A stretch of 64,000 nt of DNA from Pseudomonas mandelii. GTDB lineage: Bacteria; Pseudomonadota; Gammaproteobacteria; Pseudomonadales; Pseudomonadaceae. The stretch covers positions 268,118 to 332,117 of the forward strand of contig NZ_RCZA01000009.1 in assembly GCF_006438925.1 (NCBI RefSeq), given 5' to 3'. The notes under the pieces were generated by a model, which saw nothing but the letters and a program-made list of their open reading frames with translations, did not search any database and was not told the DNA's origin. The position numbers and the translations under genes were made by a program. The number at the start of each line of letters is the position of its first letter. Position 1 is the stretch's first letter. Shown piece after piece: positions 16,203 to 22,667 of the stretch.

Positions 16203-16403
16203 TCAGTGACGCGGCTCGAAGTCTTCGCTGAACAGGTCGTCTTCGGCATCCGGACTGACCGGAATCTTGTGTTCTTCCGACGCCCAGGCGCCCAGGTCAA
16301 TCAGCTTGCAACGGTCCGAACAGAATGGCCGGAATTTGTTTTCTGGGCTCCATTCAACAGGGGCGCCGCAGGTTGGGCAATCGACGGTTGGGGTTTGGCT
16401 CAT
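16203..16403 (-). CDS. yacG: DNA gyrase inhibitor YacG
   Basis: This is a small zinc protein that binds GyrB and inhibits gyrase. The 66 residues carry the zinc-binding set C9-X2-C12 (CPTCGAP) and C28-X3-C32 (FCSDRCK), followed by LIDLGAWASEEHKIP and an acidic tail, as in the family. Its ATG overlaps the coaE stop by 4 nt; coaE-yacG coupling is standard in gamma-proteobacteria. Confidence 0.95.
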   Translation of the reverse strand: MSQTPTVDCPTCGAPVEWSPENKFRPFCSDRCKLIDLGAWASEEHKIPVSPDAEDDLFSEDFEPRH

Positions 16404-17023
16404 GACTGGCCTCCACGCAAAGTAAGGTAAAAGTGATGCAGGCGTTCGACCTCGCTGTGCAGCCAGGCGAGGTCGCGGTCGTTGACCACCACATCGTCGG
16501 CATGGCTCACGCGGTCCTGTCGGCTGGACTGGGCCTTGAGGATCGCCTGGACCTGTTGCTCGCTGGTCTGGTCACGCTGCAGGGTGCGCTCGATCTGTAG
16601 TTGTTCCGGGGCATCGATCACCAGAACCCGTTGGGTCATGGCGTACTGCCCGGACTCGATCAGCAGCGGTGAAACCAGAATCGCGTAAGGCGATTGTGCC
16701 TTGGCCAGATGATCGGCGATCTCCTTGGCGATCAGCGGATGCAACAACGCTTCGAGCCAGCGGCGTTCGTCTGGCACTTCGAAGATCAGTTTGCGCAACG
16801 CCGCGCGATCCAGCTGCCCGTCGGCTTGCAATACGCCGGGACCGAAGTGTTCGGCGATCTTTGCCAGCGCCGGGCGCCCCGGCTCAACCACCCAACGCGC
16901 CGCGTGATCGGCGTCCACAACGTGTACGCCCAGGTCGATGAAGTGCTGGGCAGCCGCGCTTTTGCCGCTGCCGATGCCGCCGGTCAGGCCGAGAATCCAG
17001 GGTTTTTCCACAGGGGTATTCAT
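16400..17023 (-). CDS. coaE: Dephospho-CoA kinase
   Basis: This enzyme carries out the last step of coenzyme A synthesis, phosphorylating dephospho-CoA at the 3' hydroxyl. It has 207 residues, with Walker A GLTGGIGSGKS near 12-22 and the DADHAARWVVEPG stretch near 38. The ATG at 17023 overlaps the pilD stop (ATGA); the longer frame to 17044 would start with TTG. It is encoded in the pilB-pilC-pilD-coaE-yacG run, as in other pseudomonads. Confidence 0.96.
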   Translation of the reverse strand: MNTPVEKPWILGLTGGIGSGKSAAAQHFIDLGVHVVDADHAARWVVEPGRPALAKIAEHFGPGVLQADGQLDRAALRKLIFEVPDERRWLEALLHPLIAKEIADHLAKAQSPYAILVSPLLIESGQYAMTQRVLVIDAPEQLQIERTLQRDQTSEQQVQAILKAQSSRQDRVSHADDVVVNDRDLAWLHSEVERLHHFYLTLRGGQS

Positions 17024-17892
17024 TTCAAACCGACAAACTGCCAATAGAAGTCGGTTATTTGACCACCCCAGAGCAAGGCAATCCAGCCGGCAATTGCCAG
17101 AAAGGGTCCGAAGGGGATCGGCGTGGAGGTTTTCGCGTTGCGCAAACGCAGCAAAATCACGCCGACAACGGCGCCCACCATCGACGATAACAAGAGGGTC
17201 AGTGGCAAGATCTGCCAGCCCCCCCAGGCGCCGAACATCGCTAACAACTTGAAATCACCGTGGCCCATGCCGTCCTTGCCGGTAATCAGCTTGAATAGCC
17301 AGAACACTGACCACAGCGCCATATAGCCGGCCACCGCGCCCCACAACGCTTCATGCAAGGACACGAAAAGTCCGAAGCTGTTGATGATCAGGCCCAGCCA
17401 TATCAGCGGCAGCACCAGCACATCCGGCAGCAGTTGGTGCTCGGCGTCGATCAGGCTCATCGTCAGCAACCCCCAGCTCAGGAGCAGCGCCATGCAGGCC
17501 TGCCAGCCGAAACCGAAATGCCAGGCGATGAATGCCGAGAGCAGACCGCAGGCCAGTTCGGTCAGCGGGTAGCGTTTGCTGATGGCTGCCGTGCAGTTCG
17601 AGCATCGACCCCGTAAGAACAGATAGCTGAGCACCGGAATATTTTCCCAGGCGCGGATTCGATGGCAGCAATGTGGGCACTGGGAATGGGGCAGCATCAG
17701 GTTGAAGGTCGGCAGCGGTGTTTCGCCTGGCAAGCCCAACACTTCACGAGCCTCCTCACGCCATTCGTGGTCCAGCATTTTTGGCAGGCGCCAGACCACC
17801 ACGTTGAGAAAGCTGCCAATCAACAGACCGACCAACATGGCTGCGATCACGAAGGCTAAAGGATAGAGGTTCAGAATGTCGTTCAAGGGCAT
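17020..17892 (-). CDS. pilD: Type IV prepilin peptidase/N-methylase
   Basis: This inner-membrane aspartic protease cuts type IV prepilins and type II pseudopilins after glycine and methylates the new N-terminus. It has 290 residues starting at the ATG at 17892. The N-terminal cytoplasmic loop has two CXXC pairs (CPHC and CSNC). The catalytic aspartates lie in SLIDAEHQLLPD and in GMGHGDFKL (GxGD motif). There are about 7-8 membrane segments. It lies 1 nt after pilC and overlaps coaE. Confidence 0.97.
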   Translation of the reverse strand: MPLNDILNLYPLAFVIAAMLVGLLIGSFLNVVVWRLPKMLDHEWREEAREVLGLPGETPLPTFNLMLPHSQCPHCCHRIRAWENIPVLSYLFLRGRCSNCTAAISKRYPLTELACGLLSAFIAWHFGFGWQACMALLLSWGLLTMSLIDAEHQLLPDVLVLPLIWLGLIINSFGLFVSLHEALWGAVAGYMALWSVFWLFKLITGKDGMGHGDFKLLAMFGAWGGWQILPLTLLLSSMVGAVVGVILLRLRNAKTSTPIPFGPFLAIAGWIALLWGGQITDFYWQFVGLK

Positions 17893-17893
17893 G

Positions 17894-19111
17894 TCAGATC
17901 GCTGAGCCGAGTTGGAAGATGGGCAGGTACATCGCAACCACAAGGCCACCGACGATAACACCCAGCACCACCATGATGAACGGCTCCATCAGGCTGGTGA
18001 GGTTATCGACCATGTTGTCCACTTCGTCCTCATAGAAGCTCGCGACCTTGTCGAGCATATCGTCCAGCGCGCCAGACTCTTCGCCAATCGCGGTCATCTG
18101 GATCGCCATATTCGGAAAGATACCGGAGGTGCGCATGGAAAAATTCAGCTGCATACCGGTCGCCACGTCCTGCTTGATGCGCAGCACCGCGCGTTTGAAC
18201 ACGATGTTGCCGGTAGCGCCGGCCACCGAATCCAGGGCTTCCACCAGTGGCACACCCGCCGCAAAGGTAGTCGACAGCGTGCGGGCGTAACGGGCCACGG
18301 CGGACTTGTACATCAATGTGCCAATCAGCGGCAGTTTCAGCAGCCAGGTGTCCATTCGGTCCCGAAAGCCTTGCGACGTTTTAAACGCGTGGCGCACGCC
18401 GAAGATGGCCGCGATCAGCACGCCGAGCATCGCCCACCACCAGTCCTGCATGAATTCCGACAGGCCGATGACCATCACCGTGAAGGCTGGCAATTCGGCG
18501 CCAAACCCTTTGAATACCGATTCGAACTGCGGCACCACTTTGACCAGCAGAATCCCGGTCACAATGATCGCGACGAACACCACCGCCAGCGGGTAAGTCA
18601 TGGCTTTCTTGATCTTGGCCTTCAGGCTTTCGCTCTTTTCCTTATAGGTCGCCACTCTCTCCAGCAGGGTATCGAGGGCACCGGCCTGCTCGCCGGCATC
18701 GACCAGGTTGCAGTAGAGCTCATCGAAATACTGAGGCTTTTTGCGCAGGGAGGCGGCGAAGCTATTACCCGCTGCGACTTCCTGTTTCACCTCGTCAATC
18801 AGTGTGCGCATGGCCGGGTTATCAAAGCCTTCACCGATGATGTCGAAGGACTGCAACAGCGGTACGCCGGCCTTCATCATGGTCGCCATCTGCCGGGTGA
18901 ACAGGGCAATGTCCTGGGCCTTGATGCGCTTGCCCAGGTTGAAAATCGAGGCGGACTTCTTGCGTACCTTGCCGGGGTTGATGCCCTGTTTGCGCAACTG
19001 GGCCTTGATCAACGCCGGATTCTGACCGCTCAACTCGCCCGTCATCCTGGTGCCTTTGCGGTCTGTGCCTTCCCAGGCGTAGACGCTGATTTTTGCTGCT
19101 TTGACCGCCAT
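17894..19111 (-). CDS. pilC: Type IV pilus inner-membrane platform protein
   Basis: PilC is the platform protein on which the PilB and PilT motors act. The 405 residues contain two T2SSF domains (about 70-195 and 275-395), each with the FTRQMATMMKAGVPLLQS or YARTLSTTFAAGVPLVEA signature, and three membrane segments. It starts at 19111, 2 nt after the pilB stop, and is followed by pilD after 1 nt. Confidence 0.97.
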   Translation of the reverse strand: MAVKAAKISVYAWEGTDRKGTRMTGELSGQNPALIKAQLRKQGINPGKVRKKSASIFNLGKRIKAQDIALFTRQMATMMKAGVPLLQSFDIIGEGFDNPAMRTLIDEVKQEVAAGNSFAASLRKKPQYFDELYCNLVDAGEQAGALDTLLERVATYKEKSESLKAKIKKAMTYPLAVVFVAIIVTGILLVKVVPQFESVFKGFGAELPAFTVMVIGLSEFMQDWWWAMLGVLIAAIFGVRHAFKTSQGFRDRMDTWLLKLPLIGTLMYKSAVARYARTLSTTFAAGVPLVEALDSVAGATGNIVFKRAVLRIKQDVATGMQLNFSMRTSGIFPNMAIQMTAIGEESGALDDMLDKVASFYEDEVDNMVDNLTSLMEPFIMVVLGVIVGGLVVAMYLPIFQLGSAI

Positions 19112-19113
19112 AT

Positions 19114-20814
19114 TCAGTCCTTGGTGACCCGGTTGATTTCTTCAAGGCTGGTGATGCCTTGCATGGCCTTGAGCAGGCCTGACGTGCGCAGGTCGTTGAA
19201 GCCGTCTTTACGCATCTGACTGTCGATTTCCAGTGAATTGCCTTCGGCCATGATCAGCCGTTGCAGGTTCTGTGTGTTCTTCACCACTTCATAAATCCCG
19301 ACTCGCCCTTTGTAACCGCCGTTGCACTGATCGCAACCGACAGGCTCATAGATCGTGAATGAGCCGATGCGTTCCTCGGGGAAACCTTCCTTGAGCAGTG
19401 CATCCCGGGGAATCTCGATGGGTTTCTTGCAATGGCTGCACAGCTTGCGCGCCAGGCGCTGGGCAATGATCAGGCTGATCGAGGTGGCAATGTTGAAACC
19501 CGGAATGCCCATGTTGTGCAGGCGCGTCAGGGTTTCGGCGGCGCTGTTGGTGTGCAGGGTCGACAGCACCAGGTGACCGGTCTGGGCGGCCTTGATGGCG
19601 ATTTCGGCGGTTTCGAGGTCGCGGATCTCGCCGACCATGATCACGTCCGGGTCCTGTCGCAGAAATGAGCGCAGCGCCTGGGCGAAGTCCATTCCCTGTT
19701 TGGGATTGACGTTGACCTGGTTGATACCTTCCATGTTGATCTCCACCGGGTCTTCAGCGGTGGAGATGTTGATGTCTACGGTGTTCAGTATGTTCAGCCC
19801 GGTGTAGAGCGACACGGTCTTGCCCGAGCCGGTGGGCCCGGTCACCAGAATCATCCCCTGTGGCTGCTTGAGGGCGGCCATGTACAGTTCTTTCTGGTCG
19901 GGCTCATAGCCGAGGGCGTCGATGCCCATTTGAGCGCTGGACGGGTCGAGGATCCGGATCACCACTTTCTCGCCCCATAGGGTCGGCAGGGTATTGACCC
20001 GGAAGTCGATGGACTTGCTCTTGGACAGGCGCATCTTGATCCGCCCGTCCTGGGGCCGGCGCCGTTCGGAGATGTCGAGGCTGGCCATGACTTTCAGGCG
20101 CGAGGCGATGCGGTTGGCCAGTTGAATCGGCGGCTTGGCGACTTCACGCAGCATGCCGTCGGTGCGCATCCGCACTCGGTAGGTTTTTTCGTAGGGTTCG
20201 AAATGCAGGTCGGAAGAGCCGCTTTTGATCGCGTCCAGCAACATCTTGTGCACGAAGCGCACCACAGGCGCGTCATCGGCATCCTGTCCGGCGATAGTGT
20301 CGTGTTTGTTGTCATCGATCGACTCGATGTCCACACCATCGAGGTCAACGTCGGCCATGTCTTCCAGGCCGGTGCCTTGGGTATCGAAGAATTTTTCGAT
20401 GGCGTCGCTGAGCTTGTCGTCCTCCACCAGGATGGCTTCGGTATTCAGCCCGGTGCTGAACTGGATGTCATTGATGGCTTGCTGATTGCTCGGGTCGGAA
20501 ACGCCCACGAACAACTTGTTGCCGCGCCGCCAGAGGGGCAGGGCGTGGTACTGGCGAATCAGCTTCTCGCTGACCAGACCCTTGGGTTGGGTTTCCTTGT
20601 CCAGACAGCTGAGGTCGAGCAAGGCCATGCCGAAATGTTCCGAAGCGATCTCGGCGACCTGGCGACTCTTCACCAGTTTGTTCTGCACCAGATAACTGAC
20701 CAGGGAGATTTGGTTGCGTTGGGCTTGCTGATACGCCTGTTGCGCGCTTTTGTCAGTGAGCAGTTCGGCCAGGACCAATTGCTTGGCCAGACCGCTAAGG
20801 GCGATGTCATTCAT
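19114..20814 (-). CDS. pilB: Type IV pilus extension ATPase
   Basis: PilB is the cytoplasmic hexameric motor for pilus assembly. The 566 residues have an N-terminal MshEN-type domain (about 10-150), a linker, and a RecA-like ATPase with Walker A GPTGSGKT near 327, Walker B DVIMVGEIRD and the histidine box TGHLVLSTLHTNSA. A zinc-binding pair CSHCKKP and CDQCNGG lies near 457-510. It is the first gene of pilB-pilC-pilD-coaE-yacG and divergent from pilA. Confidence 0.97.
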   Translation of the reverse strand: MNDIALSGLAKQLVLAELLTDKSAQQAYQQAQRNQISLVSYLVQNKLVKSRQVAEIASEHFGMALLDLSCLDKETQPKGLVSEKLIRQYHALPLWRRGNKLFVGVSDPSNQQAINDIQFSTGLNTEAILVEDDKLSDAIEKFFDTQGTGLEDMADVDLDGVDIESIDDNKHDTIAGQDADDAPVVRFVHKMLLDAIKSGSSDLHFEPYEKTYRVRMRTDGMLREVAKPPIQLANRIASRLKVMASLDISERRRPQDGRIKMRLSKSKSIDFRVNTLPTLWGEKVVIRILDPSSAQMGIDALGYEPDQKELYMAALKQPQGMILVTGPTGSGKTVSLYTGLNILNTVDINISTAEDPVEINMEGINQVNVNPKQGMDFAQALRSFLRQDPDVIMVGEIRDLETAEIAIKAAQTGHLVLSTLHTNSAAETLTRLHNMGIPGFNIATSISLIIAQRLARKLCSHCKKPIEIPRDALLKEGFPEERIGSFTIYEPVGCDQCNGGYKGRVGIYEVVKNTQNLQRLIMAEGNSLEIDSQMRKDGFNDLRTSGLLKAMQGITSLEEINRVTKD

Positions 20815-20974
20815 TGGGATACCGGACGCAGACAGTTCATGACTTATAGCCTAGTCAAGGGAAGGAACCAAACCAGCGGTGTTGAGGTGACAAAAAGTGT
20901 CAGATAGTGCGGATTCTGGGGGTAGGAAAAGGTTTTTTGTCGATTGCACGCCCCGCCAACACGGGGCGAAGGGT

Positions 20975-20992
20975 TTGGCATGGGCTGTGCTG
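20975..20992 (+). promoter_or_regulatory. Sigma-54 promoter of pilA
   Basis: TTGGCATGGGCTGTGCTG has the -24 GG and -12 GC exactly 10 nt apart. pilA is normally sigma-54 dependent and activated by PilR, which is not encoded in the window. The pilA start lies 48 nt downstream. Confidence 0.75.
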
Positions 20993-21039
20993 CGGCTAGT
21001 TCAGATCATGAGATTTCGACTCATGCATGGAGCTTGTCT

Positions 21040-21471
21040 ATGAATACTCAGAAAGGTTTTACGCTTATCGAGCTGCTGATCGTGGTGGCGATCATCGGGA
21101 TTCTGGCGACGTTTGCGTTGCCGCAATATTCCAAGTACCAGGCCCGAGCCAAAGTTACGGCCGGCCTGGCTGAGATCAGCGCGTTGAAAGTGCCTTTCGA
21201 AGACACCATCAACCAAGGCACCGACCCTACATTGCTATTGGTTGCAGGTAACGCGACGGCGACGACTTCCAATTGCACGCTGGCTGCTTCAGGGACAGCG
21301 TCAACAGGTGCAGGCACGATCACTTGTACGCTGGTTAATGCGCCAGGACCGGTGTTGGGCAAAACCATCACACTGACTCGCTCATCAGGGAACACGGCGG
21401 GCACCTGGACATGTGCCAGCACTGTTAACGCTGACTTTGCACCAAAAGGCTGTCCCGGCAGCGGCGCGTAA
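21040..21471 (+). CDS. pilA: Type IV major pilin PilA
   Basis: This is the pilus fibre subunit. The 143-residue prepilin starts at the ATG at 21040 after GGAG. A short leader MNTQKG is cut by PilD before FTLIELLIVVAIIGILATFA, with the invariant glutamate at position 5 of the mature chain. A central helix and a Thr/Gly/Ala-rich head follow. There are four cysteines, near 71 (SNCT), 88 (ITCT), 126 (WTCA) and 137 (GCPG); the last two form the usual C-terminal disulfide loop. It is divergent from pilB. Confidence 0.95.
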   Translation: MNTQKGFTLIELLIVVAIIGILATFALPQYSKYQARAKVTAGLAEISALKVPFEDTINQGTDPTLLLVAGNATATTSNCTLAASGTASTGAGTITCTLVNAPGPVLGKTITLTRSSGNTAGTWTCASTVNADFAPKGCPGSGA

Positions 21472-21489
21472 TTTGGCTGCTTGATCTGA

Positions 21490-21519
21490 TGCCTCGTCTG
21501 TTTGACGGGGCATTTTTTT
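21490..21519 (+). terminator. Terminator of pilA
   Basis: TGCCTCGTC and GACGGGGCA form a 9-bp stem with one T-G pair, followed by a run of seven T. It starts 18 nt after the pilA stop. Confidence 0.88.
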
Positions 21520-21621
21520 GTTCGCAGTTTGGGAAAAATCGAGTAATTGAGAAAACTTCCAACAATTCATGGCCTTAGGCCTGCGGTAAAACCCGCAACT
21601 TGCATGTCGATAATTTGGAAG

Positions 21622-21638
21622 TCATGCATTTTGCATGA
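21622..21638 (+). promoter_or_regulatory. Palindrome upstream of the sigma-54 promoter
   Basis: TCATGCA-TTT-TGCATGA is a perfect 7-bp inverted repeat lying 63 nt before the -24 box at 21701. The position suits an enhancer-binding activator; no known site is recognised. Confidence 0.5.
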
Positions 21639-21700
21639 TTCCGAAAATCAGGTGTTTTTGTAAGCTATTGATTTATATGTATTTATTGGCTGTCTCAAAG

Positions 21701-21717
21701 TTGGCACAACGTTCGCA
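21701..21717 (+). promoter_or_regulatory. Sigma-54 promoter of the BON-domain gene
   Basis: TTGGCACAACGTTCGCA carries the -24 TTGGCAC and a -12 TTCGCA with GG and GC exactly 10 nt apart. It lies 65 nt before the ATG at 21782. Confidence 0.75.
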
Positions 21718-21781
21718 ATATCTCCAGTAACCCTGCTGACAAGACACGCAGCAGACTTTATGAAAAACAGGAGTTACTCGT

Positions 21782-22135
21782 ATGAAGAAGTTCGCTATCG
21801 CTGCCGCTACTGCTACCGCGCTGACCCTGACCCTGGCCAACGCTGCATTTGCACAGACCACCACCACCCAAGCCCCGATGACTCTGGCGGCGGGTGAAAT
21901 GACTAAGGCTAAAGAATCCACTTCCGATACCTGGATCACTACCAAAGTCAAAGCAGATCTAGTGACTGAAAAAGGCATTCCAGGCACCGACATCAAAGTC
22001 GAAACCAACAAAGGCGTAGTGTCCCTGTCGTCCACCGTTGCAGTGACTGACGCTCAGAAAACCACCGCCGTGGCGATCGCCAAGAAAATCAAAGGCGTCA
22101 AAGCGGTTTCCGCTGACGGCCTGAAAGCCGAGTAA
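21782..22135 (+). CDS. Periplasmic BON-domain protein
   Basis: The 117-residue protein has a signal peptide (MKKFAIAAATATALTLTLANAAFAQ, about 25 residues) and one BON domain (about 50-115) with SDTWITTKVKADLVTEKGIP and GVVSLSSTVAVTDAQKTTAV, as in OsmY-like proteins. BON domains are thought to bind phospholipid or envelope surfaces. The ATG follows AGGAG. A sigma-54-type promoter and a palindrome precede it and a structured region with a terminator follows, so it is a single-gene unit with its own control. Confidence 0.88.
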   Translation: MKKFAIAAATATALTLTLANAAFAQTTTTQAPMTLAAGEMTKAKESTSDTWITTKVKADLVTEKGIPGTDIKVETNKGVVSLSSTVAVTDAQKTTAVAIAKKIKGVKAVSADGLKAE

Positions 22136-22139
22136 GGCA

Positions 22140-22279
22140 AGACTTCTCGCCTGGACTGGGAGAAGGCGCGACAGACGGGCCGAGCAATACGTCTGCCGCT
22201 TCTGGAGAGTTCATGCGAAGGCCATAAGGATGTGGCCATTACAGGCCCCGGGCATTCGTGTCAGGGGCCTGTTCTATTT
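22140..22279 (+). terminator. Structured 3' region ending in a terminator after the BON gene
   Basis: Four stem-loops follow in series: CTTCTC/GAGAAG (22143-22165), CAGACG/CGTCTG (22172-22195), GGCCA/TGGCC (22220-22237) and ACAGGCCCC/GGGGCCTGT (22241-22272). The last is followed by a T-rich tract and is a good terminator. The first three are more structure than a terminator needs and may mark a 3'-derived small RNA. Confidence 0.7.
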
Positions 22280-22287
22280 GGCAAACG

Positions 22288-22367
22288 CAAAAGATCGCAG
22301 CCTCCGGCAGCTCCTACAGGGTGTTCACATTCCACTGTAGGAGCTGCCGGAGGCTGCGATCTTTTGA
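22288..22367. repeat. REP doublet (GTAGGAGCTGCCG family)
   Basis: CTGTAGGAGCTGCCGGAGGC and its reverse complement face each other around a short loop, flanked by AAAAGATCGCAG and CTGCGATCTTTT. It lies between the BON gene and the DUF2845 gene. Confidence 0.9.
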
Positions 22368-22370
22368 TTT

Positions 22371-22667
22371 TCAGTTGCCGCGCTTGCTGGTGATCTGCTT
22401 CAAACGATTACCTTCAAAACGCAGGTACTGATACATCCCGCCGTTGGGTCCATAGGTCCATTCCTCGACTTGAAACTCTTCCCGGCGGTTAGCGCTGCGC
22501 TTGTAGCCCAACAGATCACGGCTGACCGGTTCACCGCATTTCTGCAGCACTTCGCTGGACCTGTCCCCGACACTGACCAATTGACTGCCGCAGCGCAGGG
22601 TATCGGCTGCCGAGGCCTGACAGGCGGCCATCGCCAGAGCCAGGCTCATCAGCCATTTCGCGCGCAT
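22371..22667 (-). CDS. DUF2845 family secreted protein
   Basis: The 98-residue protein has a signal peptide (about 21 residues, ending ACQASA) and a mature DUF2845 domain with TLRCGSQLVSVGDRSSEVLQKCGEP, an SmpA/BamE-like small fold with two cysteines. The ATG at 22667 overlaps the stop of the upstream DUF748 gene (TGATG), so the two are co-translated. The role is unknown, probably in the envelope. Confidence 0.82.
   Translation of the reverse strand: MRAKWLMSLALAMAACQASAADTLRCGSQLVSVGDRSSEVLQKCGEPVSRDLLGYKRSANRREEFQVEEWTYGPNGGMYQYLRFEGNRLKQITSKRGN

Noticed and set aside
20944..21039. 32-residue N-terminal extension of PilA
   Set aside because: The extension covers the sigma-54 promoter. The ATG at 21040 gives the normal 6-residue prepilin leader with a good ribosome site.
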